Source: Rhodohalobacter sp. 614A (lineage in GTDB: Bacteria; Bacteroidota; Rhodothermia; Balneolales; Balneolaceae). Taken from it: a DNA stretch of 64,000 nt. Positions 1-6,860 of the stretch are shown piece after piece (position 1 is the first letter of the stretch; every line of letters starts with the position of its first letter). Where the stretch lies: NCBI RefSeq assembly GCF_021462415.1, contig NZ_JAKEDS010000002.1, positions 682,001 through 746,000 of the forward strand, in the 5' to 3' direction. A program made the position numbers and the translations under genes. Below the pieces are notes generated by a model, which saw only the letters and a list, made by a program, of their open reading frames with translations, was not told where the DNA came from and did not search any database.

Positions 1-567
1 ATTAAGTATTACACTTCCTTCTCCTTCAACCTGTACCGTTATTGAGAATGATTGAATCTCGAATACAGCAGTAACAGATATATCTTCATTGATAGTAATC
101 GTTTTTGGATTTTCGTTGCCCTCTATATTCCCACTCCATTCGATAAACTCCCAGCCTTCCGCTGGATTTGCAGTGAGTTGAACTATTGTACCATGAGGAT
201 AATCCGTCGTTTTTTGTTGAATAACTTCTTCCTGTACACTTCCTTCCCCTTCTACATTAATAGTTAACGGGTATTCTCTTTTTATAAACTGTGCAGTGAT
301 ACTCTTATCGGAATCCATCACGATAGAAGCTGGATTTCGATTTCCGGAATGGTCCCCCTGCCATCCATTAAAAACCCAATGTTCGTTTGGTGTTACAGTT
401 AATTCAACCTCGGTGCCTTCATCAAATTCACCAGAAGATGGATTTACTGAGCCTGCCTCAGAGGGATTAACATTTGTAGACAACGTATAGATCGGCGTGT
501 TCTCAGTAGAACAGTCCGTAAGAAGCAGTAAACTAGCAAGTAAAAATGGTATTGATAATTTTCTCAT
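1..567 (-). CDS. Lipoprotein with InlB-type B-repeats, 3' part cut by window edge
   Basis: Reading leftward from an ATG at 565-567, the frame stays open for 189 codons to the window edge. Residues 1-19 form a lipoprotein signal (hydrophobic stretch, then LLTDC), so the protein is probably anchored by Cys19. After it come at least two copies of a module of about 75 residues resembling the divergent InlB B-repeat family, with motifs such as HWVFNGWQG and GWEFIEWSG followed by SITAQF and SVTAVF. Such repeats occur in secreted or surface proteins. It starts 37 bp beyond attC site 1, so it is either the next cassette or the chromosome left of the array; the missing 3' end would decide. Confidence 0.75.
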   Translation of the reverse strand, partial: MRKLSIPFLLASLLLLTDCSTENTPIYTLSTNVNPSEAGSVNPSSGEFDEGTEVELTVTPNEHWVFNGWQGDHSGNRNPASIVMDSDKSITAQFIKREYPLTINVEGEGSVQEEVIQQKTTDYPHGTIVQLTANPAEGWEFIEWSGNIEGNENPKTITINEDISVTAVFEIQSFSITVQVEGEGSVILN

Positions 568-603
568 GAAGTAACGCAGTCTTGTTTTCTGGCCATTATT
601 GAC

Positions 604-693
604 CGCTAACGGTTTGGTGTTTCTGTTGCGGGGCTGTGATATTGAATTTCAGCAATCAACGCAAACCCGCCAGCAGGAAACACTTTGTTAGCT
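604..693 (-). other. attC recombination site 1
   Basis: The left core is CGCTAAC (604-610) and the right core is GTTAGCT (687-693). The arms GTGTTTC.TG.TTGCGGGG and, reverse-complemented, GTGTTTCCTGCTGGCGGG pair apart from extra bases on the right arm. The site lies 2 bp beyond the stop codon of the secreted protein at 696. Confidence 0.85.
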
Positions 694-695
694 GT

Positions 696-1388
696 CTATT
701 CATCATCGAGCTGAAAGAATCTGCGTAAGTAATAGTTTCCTGACTTTTTACCATCTAAACCAGAAGCAGCTCCTATCACAAAATATTTAAACTCAGATAA
801 TGCTCTAAAATTAACAGTCTCAATAGTATAACGTTCGTTATTGTGATTTAAGAGCACATGGTTGTAATAGTTGAATCTATAGTAACCAGATTGAGCGTAA
901 TTGTATGAGTAAAAATTCACCCAATTTCCCTCATTATTAGTTAGACGAATAATGTTTGTTAAGTCAGATATGTCTTGATTAAAATCCAATCCGTCTGTAG
1001 CTACTGTTCGCTTATATCTTGTTAAGGCGGTGAAAATATGATCAATTAAACCAACACTTATTCCATCACCAAAGTATTTTGATGACAAATTATGATTATA
1101 ATATTCAGTTCCTCTTGCAAAAATGTCTTCGTGCTTATATTTGGCTCTTATGGCAATATACCCTTGTCTATCCTCATAGCTGATTTCGATAATTATTGGC
1201 TTGATAGCATCAGTAACCCCGAAGTCTGATAAAACTGCCAAGAAAATATCAATGTTTTCTTGAAATTTATTTTCATACTCGACAGAGATACCATTTGTCT
1301 GTAACTCGATATCTTCTTCTAAAATTTGGGCATTTAACTTAGTAATACTCACAAAGAGCATAGTTAATATGATTAATAACAGTTTCAT
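696..1388 (-). CDS. Hypothetical secreted protein in an integron cassette
   Basis: This 230-residue protein opens with a Sec signal peptide (MKLLLIILTMLFVSITKLNA, cleavage near residue 20). The mature part is mixed alpha/beta and rich in Tyr and Asn, with no motif I recognise. Its start lies 2 bp after the stop of the nuclease-like gene at 1391 and its stop lies 2 bp before attC site 1, so the two genes are co-transcribed in one cassette. Export to the periplasm is inferred from the signal peptide. No function is assigned. Confidence 0.7.
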   Translation of the reverse strand: MKLLLIILTMLFVSITKLNAQILEEDIELQTNGISVEYENKFQENIDIFLAVLSDFGVTDAIKPIIIEISYEDRQGYIAIRAKYKHEDIFARGTEYYNHNLSSKYFGDGISVGLIDHIFTALTRYKRTVATDGLDFNQDISDLTNIIRLTNNEGNWVNFYSYNYAQSGYYRFNYYNHVLLNHNNERYTIETVNFRALSEFKYFVIGAASGLDGKKSGNYYLRRFFQLDDE

Positions 1389-1390
1389 TT

Positions 1391-2059
1391 TTAATTGGAA
1401 TTTATAAGAAGGGCAATGTCATTTATAAATTCATCGAAATCAGGTAATAGTGTAATTTCACGGTAAGCTTTTTGTGAACTCTGAATATTTGGATGTACTC
1501 CATCAGTGAAAAAGTAATATTTAGAATTTTTATAACCATTTTGCCCACAAAGTTCATCGAGCTGAGAACATAATGCATTGATATTTATGTTTTTTCGACT
1601 GATTACTGCTATTGGATAAGATGCTTTCTCTGATACTTTTATTACAAATTCTTCTTTTGTTATTCCATCTTTATAAGTTACTGATTTACCGCATACAGCT
1701 CTAAGATGTGATTTCGCCTTTTCGTGGATTGACAAAATAGCTTCTCTTTTTCTACCCAAATCCATTTTTAAATCTATAAAACACTTTATTTCATTGTTAA
1801 CAACTATTGAAAGGTCAGGGTGGATGGTCTTTTTCTTTGATCCTATTTGAAAAGTTATCGCTTGATCCAGCATAATTTTGTCAATCATTGGAAAGGCATC
1901 AACTAAATAACAAGCCAATAAATCTTCAACTGTACTCGATACAGTATGGCTTCTTCCTCTTCGAACTTTTGATTGAGAAATTTCAAGTTCAGCAAACCGC
2001 ACGTTTCTTGCGTCTACATAAATTTCAATTACATTATTCATAAATTCTCTTTTATTCAT
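1391..2059 (-). CDS. PD-(D/E)XK nuclease-like protein
   Basis: This 222-residue protein has the signature of the restriction-endonuclease-like fold: an upstream acidic helix (SSTVEDLLA, Glu45), then HPDLSIVV (Pro81-Asp82), then FIDLKMD (Asp96-x-Lys98). The spacing of about 13 residues between the Asp and the DxK is normal for the superfamily. It is the first gene of a two-gene cassette between attC sites 2 and 1. The specific family is not recognised; a restriction or defence nuclease is the most natural reading. Base composition is AT-rich like the other cassettes. There is an alternative start at Met7. Confidence 0.6.
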   Translation of the reverse strand: MNKREFMNNVIEIYVDARNVRFAELEISQSKVRRGRSHTVSSTVEDLLACYLVDAFPMIDKIMLDQAITFQIGSKKKTIHPDLSIVVNNEIKCFIDLKMDLGRKREAILSIHEKAKSHLRAVCGKSVTYKDGITKEEFVIKVSEKASYPIAVISRKNININALCSQLDELCGQNGYKNSKYYFFTDGVHPNIQSSQKAYREITLLPDFDEFINDIALLINSN

Positions 2060-2084
2060 TCGCCGAGTTCAAATTTGTAAAGAC

Positions 2085-2212
2085 AGCTAACGGCCTACCG
2101 CATAACCGGCGCAGGGATTATGATTTATTAAAAGGCTACTCATTTGAACAATTATTGGCAAGAAATTTAATCAAAGCCACGTCTGCGTCCGCCGTTAATG
2201 CGATTGTTAGGC
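2085..2212 (-). other. attC recombination site 2
   Basis: The cores are AGCTAAC (2085-2091) and GTTAGGC (2206-2212). The inner arms GCATAACCGGCGCAG and the reverse complement of the right arm, GCATTAACGGCGGACGCAG, pair with extra bases on the right arm. The central loop (GGGATTATGATTT...) resembles that of site 3, so these two are close relatives. Confidence 0.88.
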
Positions 2213-2218
2213 AACTTT

Positions 2219-3067
2219 TTACTTGAATTTAGTTTTATAAAAACTTTTGTGAACACTAGATTCAATTAGTGTTGATTCAGCTAGATTTTCTAAGAAATTC
2301 AATTCGTCTAAAAAACCATGCATTTTGTTAAATGCGAGACCATTGTAAAAGTGCATAAATAATTCGTGCTCCGATAATTCAGATTGGAAGAAATCTGAGT
2401 AAACAAATCGGTCATTACCATCTGCATGTTCACTTATATACTTCAAAATATGATATGCATTTCGAAAATAGTGGCCATAAATTTTCCCAACTTTCGAAAA
2501 ATATTCGTTATAAATATGGACTGAGCTTTCTTTCGAATAGTCTTCTTTAGTTATTGTATAATCCTCTGCAATTCTTTGATAGAATGTTTCTTCAGGTTTA
2601 GTTCGTAAACTCTGATCTGGATTAACTCCAACTCTATATTTGTAATATTTTAAGAAATCATATCTAATTACTTCAAATGCTCTAACCCCTTCATGTCTTT
2701 CATTTTTTGTAGAGTCATTATTACACATCAAACTTGCATCATAAATAACGATACTATCTTTTAGTTTTCTGTGATTATCTATCAATTTGAAAAGGATAGA
2801 CTCAAATTGCTGCTTACCAAGTACTTTTTTTGTTTCTTCTAATTCGCGTTTTTGTGATTTATAGGTTAGCCAAATTAAAACAACAGTAAGCGTTGATAAA
2901 AAGACACTCAATAAACTGTTTAAAAAAGTTCCAAAATAACTACTTATTGAGGGCTCAATAGTAAATGTTCCATTAATAAATCCAGAATTTAAATATACAC
3001 CTATTACAGCTATCAATATTAGTGCAACAGAGGTGCCTACGATCCAAAAAAAGGTTATAGTTTTCAA
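2219..3067 (-). CDS. putAbiC-type phage abortive infection membrane protein
   Basis: This 282-residue protein has two N-terminal membrane helices (about 7-27 and 44-68), a short coiled stretch (residues 70-85), and then the FESILFKLIDNHRKL segment with a long helical domain, as in the putative phage abortive infection family (putAbiC). It sits directly before attC site 2 and 34 bp after the AbiTii gene, in the same cassette. By family it should act at the inner membrane in phage resistance; the mechanism is unknown. The family call rests on the TM-TM-FExxxF layout, not on an alignment. Confidence 0.7.
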   Translation of the reverse strand: MKTITFFWIVGTSVALILIAVIGVYLNSGFINGTFTIEPSISSYFGTFLNSLLSVFLSTLTVVLIWLTYKSQKRELEETKKVLGKQQFESILFKLIDNHRKLKDSIVIYDASLMCNNDSTKNERHEGVRAFEVIRYDFLKYYKYRVGVNPDQSLRTKPEETFYQRIAEDYTITKEDYSKESSVHIYNEYFSKVGKIYGHYFRNAYHILKYISEHADGNDRFVYSDFFQSELSEHELFMHFYNGLAFNKMHGFLDELNFLENLAESTLIESSVHKSFYKTKFK

Positions 3068-3101
3068 TCTAATACTAAGTTTTCAAACGGTTATGTTTAT
3101 G

Positions 3102-4016
3102 CTACTCTATACCATAATAATTTGATAGTGCACCCGTCAATAATTTTGGAGCTGTTTCAAGGGCTACTTTCCAAGTTCCTTTTGATGCCTTAACCATCAT
3201 GTTCCCGATCCAGGATTTTACTTTTTCGCCAAAATCTTTTTTTACATTTCCATCTTCATCTATGGCGACTTTCAGTGTCTCTATATCACTATCAGTAATA
3301 CCAATTCCTTTTAAAAAATTAGCCAACGACTTTAAATCGTTCTCTTTGATGTTTTGATGTACAGTTTGATTAACCTTTTGCCCCCCAGCAACTATGTTAT
3401 TACTGCCATAGATTGTATAGTTGAATATATTTTTAACTTGTTCTTTAGGTAGATCAGAAATTGCCTCTTCAGAGGACATTATATTAGGGTCGACTTCACT
3501 CAATTCAAGTATAAAGTCTAACAACTTATTTCTTGTAGTATCAATTATTGCTTCGACAGAAGATTTTGATAATTCTGATTGGGCGCCTACCAAAGCATAA
3601 TCTGATGCATCTTCATATTCCATATTCCAGAGAACTACAGCTTCAGCGGGCCAACGTCTTACTAAAGTTGTTTGATCACTACCCTCAACTAAAGACTCTA
3701 ATTCTCTTATCCCATTTATAAATCTGGATTCATTCCACATTTTCTGAAAGTTTTCTGGCATTTTCCAAATTGGTACTCCCACATTTTTAGCACCACTACC
3801 AAATGGACCAGAAAAAGTCCCAAAATTTTGGCTTTTAATTATTCTATAGGAGGGTAACTCTGCATCTTCGTCATACCCATTCAATTCATTATCTACCCAT
3901 TCCTTAAACTCCTTATCCTGCAAAATAGATGCTAATACCTTTGCTTTACGAAGAGCACTTGAAAGTTTAGTCTCTGAATCGACTATATCGTTACGTAACT
4001 CTTTTATTATTTTCAT
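3102..4016 (-). CDS. AbiTii-domain protein
   Basis: This 304-residue protein has an N-terminal domain (about 1-190) that matches the AbiTii family: SSALRKAKVLASILQDKEF, then EFKEWVDNELNGY, then a LPSYR stretch. AbiTii is one half of the lactococcal AbiT abortive infection system. The rest is a linker (NNIVAGGQKVNQ) and a small helical C-terminal part (about 230-304). It is the first gene of its cassette and is followed after 34 bp by the putAbiC gene, which supports a joint anti-phage role. The start is the only good ATG and lies 34 bp inside attC site 3. Confidence 0.75.
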   Translation of the reverse strand: MKIIKELRNDIVDSETKLSSALRKAKVLASILQDKEFKEWVDNELNGYDEDAELPSYRIIKSQNFGTFSGPFGSGAKNVGVPIWKMPENFQKMWNESRFINGIRELESLVEGSDQTTLVRRWPAEAVVLWNMEYEDASDYALVGAQSELSKSSVEAIIDTTRNKLLDFILELSEVDPNIMSSEEAISDLPKEQVKNIFNYTIYGSNNIVAGGQKVNQTVHQNIKENDLKSLANFLKGIGITDSDIETLKVAIDEDGNVKKDFGEKVKSWIGNMMVKASKGTWKVALETAPKLLTGALSNYYGIE

Positions 4017-4049
4017 TGTTGTATCTGAATTTAATGATGCATCAAAGTT

Positions 4050-4171
4050 GCCTAACGACCCAGCGTTTAAACGACGCGGGGATTATGATTTCTTTGAAGT
4101 AGCGAAATTAATTTCTGGCAATCAAGTTCCATCGTACCCGTCCGCGTCCGATTTAAAACGCATTGTTATAG
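4050..4171 (-). other. attC recombination site 3
   Basis: The cores are GCCTAAC (4050-4056) and GTTATAG (4165-4171). The inner arms GTTTAAACGACGCGG and the reverse-complemented right arm GTTTTAAATCGGACGCGG differ by extra bases on the right arm, giving the same orientation as the other sites. The central loop is similar to that of site 2. Confidence 0.88.
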
Positions 4172-4200
4172 GGCGTTTCTTTTAAAATGAATTTATAATT

Positions 4201-4716
4201 TTACCCAAAGCATAACCGAGACCAACTGAAAAGGCTATTAGCCACCAATAGTTTTTTATAAGGGATATATATAAAAGAGTTTTGCTCTGTTAAATTTCTA
4301 ATTCTTTGTTCTTGTTCACGTATGGTTTTTTGATACTCTAGATTTTCAGTTTCTAGTTTTAATTTCTGTTTTTCTAATTCTTTTATCTGTGCTTCTTCCT
4401 CAAGTTCTTTTAATTGCAGTTGGTATTCCTTTGTAAAGCCTCCTGATTCCAAAAATTCTTCTGTGAATTCATTTTTTTTAATTTCCCAACAATCAAGATG
4501 GATATTTCTTTGAAATGTCGCTGGTTCAGGTTGTTGGTTATATGCCATATAATCGAATAAGTATTTTACTTTTTCGATTGCTACTGAACTCAAAAACTTA
4601 TCTCTAATTTCAATCGGATTATGCCACTTTTCTGGATATTCAAGTGTAAATTTTAAAATCCTATCACAGGTTTCAAATTGATTAAGCAACTCTTTTTCAC
4701 TCATATGTGTGTCCAA
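4201..4716 (-). CDS. Coiled-coil protein with possible frameshifted membrane tail
   Basis: The 171-residue frame has an N-terminal helical domain (1-100) and a strong coiled coil (about 103-145, heptads of Glu, Leu and Lys). Its last 25 residues look unnatural. If one A of the A6 run (T6 on the plus strand, 4252-4257) is skipped, the frame instead continues through NYWWLIAFSVGLGYALGKII and stops at 4182-4184, ending in a clean membrane helix 10 bp from the attC core. So either the locus has a 1-base insertion, the run slips in vivo, or there is a sequence error. The start overlaps the end of the upstream gene by 20 bp; Met5 is a second candidate. The function is not recognised. Confidence 0.6.
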   Translation of the reverse strand: MDTHMSEKELLNQFETCDRILKFTLEYPEKWHNPIEIRDKFLSSVAIEKVKYLFDYMAYNQQPEPATFQRNIHLDCWEIKKNEFTEEFLESGGFTKEYQLQLKELEEEAQIKELEKQKLKLETENLEYQKTIREQEQRIRNLTEQNSFIYIPYKKLLVANSLFSWSRLCFG

Positions 4717-5563
4717 GAAATAACAATCTAATGTTGAAGTTTTCCTTTAAGTAACTAGAAAAAGATGACACGTTGTAGTCATTCGATCCCATAAATTCGT
4801 TAATAAAATTTTGATATTCATTTGAACTATAACCCATTTCTAAATTGTCATAAAATTGCTCATAAATTTGAGAAATTTTATATGACAACCTGAAATCTCC
4901 ATCCATTATTGATCCACTGTGCCAACTAACATCACTTCCCAGTTTTGAATATGCATAGTAATGATTGGAAGATTGTACTTTTTCATGGGGTGATATAGAT
5001 ATATGTCCCCTTAAGAATGGTAGTATTTTAAATTCTTGTCGAAAAGAATTATGGTAATACCTTAATTCTTTGTGGAAGAAAGGGTCAATGAGAAATAATC
5101 TTCTTAAAAGTGACGAATTTAATGACTCATTATAATCCTCACTGGTTAGTGATAAAGGAGCAACATAAAGTCCATACTGTTTTGGTGGATCATGCATTGA
5201 CTTCAATATGTTATGTTGAAAGTCTTTTGCATTTTTTGCTAAGTCTCTAAGTTTGAAGTACAAGATTGGATTATCACTAAGAGAATTATCTCGTCTGAAC
5301 TTTCTTATTTTTTGTAGTGGTCTGTTTGGGCTTGTTAGATGAAAGTTAAATTTTAAAGGTTTCAAACCTTCAGATACTTTGAATTGGAGATAAAGTGGTA
5401 CAAATCTATTGAAAAGTTTATCAGCACCAGACAACTGTTCATCAATAGCGATTAGTTGAAATCTGTTAGACCAAAAAGGAGTTATATAACCTAAGTATGA
5501 TGCAACATCTGCTTCTATTTGTGATTCAGATAATTCACTATCAATCTTGTACCCTTTATTCAT
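4697..5563 (-). CDS. Hypothetical protein with QxK-type nuclease-like N-terminus
   Basis: This is a 288-residue protein. Residues 13-65 read ESQIEADVASYLGY ... LSGADKLF ... YLQFKVS: a helix with Glu17/Asp19, then Asp48, then Gln60-Phe-Lys62. This resembles the QxK variant of the PD-(D/E)XK fold seen in some restriction-like enzymes, but it is a motif match only. The remainder is mixed alpha/beta with no recognised domain. It leads a two-gene cassette between attC sites 4 and 3 and overlaps the coiled-coil gene by 20 bp, implying translational coupling and joint function. Confidence 0.6.
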   Translation of the reverse strand: MNKGYKIDSELSESQIEADVASYLGYITPFWSNRFQLIAIDEQLSGADKLFNRFVPLYLQFKVSEGLKPLKFNFHLTSPNRPLQKIRKFRRDNSLSDNPILYFKLRDLAKNAKDFQHNILKSMHDPPKQYGLYVAPLSLTSEDYNESLNSSLLRRLFLIDPFFHKELRYYHNSFRQEFKILPFLRGHISISPHEKVQSSNHYYAYSKLGSDVSWHSGSIMDGDFRLSYKISQIYEQFYDNLEMGYSSNEYQNFINEFMGSNDYNVSSFSSYLKENFNIRLLFLGHTYE

Positions 5564-5587
5564 ATTTCAGTCTTTGCTGGTTAAGCC

Positions 5588-5678
5588 CTATAACGTTGCA
5601 GCAATTAAGCGGCGGCGTTTATTAAATAGAAACGATAACCAGGACGGCTTTGCCGTCCGCTTGAATTGATTGTTATGT
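5588..5678 (-). other. attC recombination site 4
   Basis: The cores are CTATAAC (5588-5594) and GTTATGT (5672-5678). The arm TTAAGCGGCGG and the reverse-complemented right arm TTCAAGCGGACGGC pair with one extra A on the right arm, the classic extrahelical base, so the site reads leftward. The right core contains the ATG of the reverse-oriented gene at 5675. Confidence 0.9.
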
Positions 5679-5998
5679 GTATTTTGATTCTCGGAGAACA
5701 CGATAAAGGACTTGGTAAACCCTTCCCGAAAAGTACTGTTTCTGGAAGAAGGCTTAGGAATATTATTGATAAAATTTCTCTTGATTGTACAATTGAGAAT
5801 GCTTTTCAATTTGATGGTGAAATTAAAGAAAGAGACTTGGCTTTTGCGAATAATTATGATGTAGTAATTGCCCTTGGAAGGAGGTCTCACGATGAATGCC
5901 TTCGTCAAGGTATTAACGCAAAATATTTACCTCATCCAGCTGTAAGGACAAGGGCGCAATTGGAAAAACTTGAACAAGGTCTAAAAAAATACACATAA
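5675..5998 (+). CDS. Small uracil-DNA-glycosylase-like protein, reversed cassette gene
   Basis: This 107-residue protein lies on the strand opposite to all other cassette genes. The ATG sits inside the GTTATGT core of attC 4 and the TAA inside the ACATAAC core of attC 5, so the gene fills its cassette exactly. A TTG 9 bp upstream gives a slightly longer frame but lies in the attC arm. The motif order GEHDKGLGKPFPKSTVSG (6-23), VVIALG (about 67-72) and YLPHPAVR (about 86-93) is reminiscent of the UDG superfamily (GEAPG..., ALG, HPS). It is half the usual length, so a divergent or non-catalytic member is possible. Confidence in the gene is fair; in the function, low. Confidence 0.55.
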   Translation: MCILILGEHDKGLGKPFPKSTVSGRRLRNIIDKISLDCTIENAFQFDGEIKERDLAFANNYDVVIALGRRSHDECLRQGINAKYLPHPAVRTRAQLEKLEQGLKKYT

Positions 5999-6082
5999 CG
6001 ACCCGGCGTTTAAGCGGCGAGCCTGGGATTTAGAATTAAGGACCCGTATCGCATTCGAGTCCGCTTGTAACGCTTGTTATGG
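5993..6082 (-). other. attC recombination site 5
   Basis: The cores are ACATAAC (5993-5999) and GTTATGG (6076-6082). The arm TTTAAGCGGCGAG and the reverse-complemented right arm TACAAGCGGACTCGA show the extra A on the right arm. The stop codons of both flanking genes (plus-strand gene at 5998, minus-strand gene at 6077) lie inside its two cores. Confidence 0.9.
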
Positions 6083-6802
6083 CCCGTGGTAATACTGAGC
6101 ATTGTCAAGATTTCTTAATAGAAATGAGATAAAGCTTAGTATGTCCAAACAATCTTGTTGAGAAATCGGCCAAAGAATAGCTGGCTCATGTGCTGTAGGA
6201 TTACGAATAGCTCTCATTAAACCAGATGAAAGAAATTTAACACCATCTTGAACATTTCGATCAGTTTCAGTTTCGCAGGGAGTTATTTTAAGGACCCCAT
6301 CACATCCCCAAACATTCATCATTAATGTTTGTCCATCATCTTCACTTTGTGATTTATTCTTCACATCGTAATTGTATGCCTTCGCAGCTTCAAAAACTGC
6401 GTGGAAAAAATTCCCTTGAATAAATAAATCTCTTGAATGCTGATATATAGATGGGTGGAAATTTCTAGATACAAATGCTTCATATAGCTCTCTATTAACT
6501 ACGTTTGGAGCAATCCCATTATCAAGCAGAATCTGGTTAATTTCATCTTTATGCTCTTCTGGAGTGATATTGCTACAAAACTGGGCTAATAGCTCATCTC
6601 TTTCATCATTATTCATTTGCCTTGTGGCGAGAGAGAGGATCCAGTTATATATCGTTTGAGCTCTTTCTGAAGTTATAGCATCGTTGGTAAAATTTTGGCA
6701 TTCGAAATTGAAAGTTGCTGTAGCATTTCTATTGATTGTGTTTATTGGAACATCCCATTTGAGAATGTCTCCAATTTGCACCGCTATTGCTTTATATGAC
6801 AT
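6077..6802 (-). CDS. Ymh (TIGR02391) family, HEPN-like protein
   Basis: This is a 241-residue protein. The C-terminal half (about 113-235) matches the Hypoth_Ymh/TIGR02391 domain: FHPSIYQHSRDLFIQGNF, HAVFEAAKAY, DDGQTLMMNVWG, and MRAIRNPTAHEP. The Arg200-x4-His205 (RNPTAH) is the motif expected of HEPN-fold RNases. The N-terminal 110 residues are helical and unassigned. The stop codon is provided by the attC 5 core. It follows the caspase-like gene after a 58 bp gap in the same cassette, so a protease-controlled RNase toxin is an attractive inference, but no direct evidence is in the sequence. Confidence 0.75.
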   Translation of the reverse strand: MSYKAIAVQIGDILKWDVPINTINRNATATFNFECQNFTNDAITSERAQTIYNWILSLATRQMNNDERDELLAQFCSNITPEEHKDEINQILLDNGIAPNVVNRELYEAFVSRNFHPSIYQHSRDLFIQGNFFHAVFEAAKAYNYDVKNKSQSEDDGQTLMMNVWGCDGVLKITPCETETDRNVQDGVKFLSSGLMRAIRNPTAHEPAILWPISQQDCLDILSFISFLLRNLDNAQYYHGP

Positions 6803-6860
6803 AAATTCTACTAATGTTTTTAAGTAGGATCATAAGATATTGTAGCTGACAAATATCTTT

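Noticed and set aside
52-490. Two plus-strand frames (71 and 64 codons) at the left edge
   Set aside because: They lie opposite a 189-codon lipoprotein frame that has a signal peptide and repeat motifs; they are its shadows.
5588-5908. 106-codon minus-strand frame in the reversed cassette
   Set aside because: It runs through attC 4 and has low-complexity Asn/Ile/Lys content; the plus-strand frame fits the cassette ends and has protein-like motifs.
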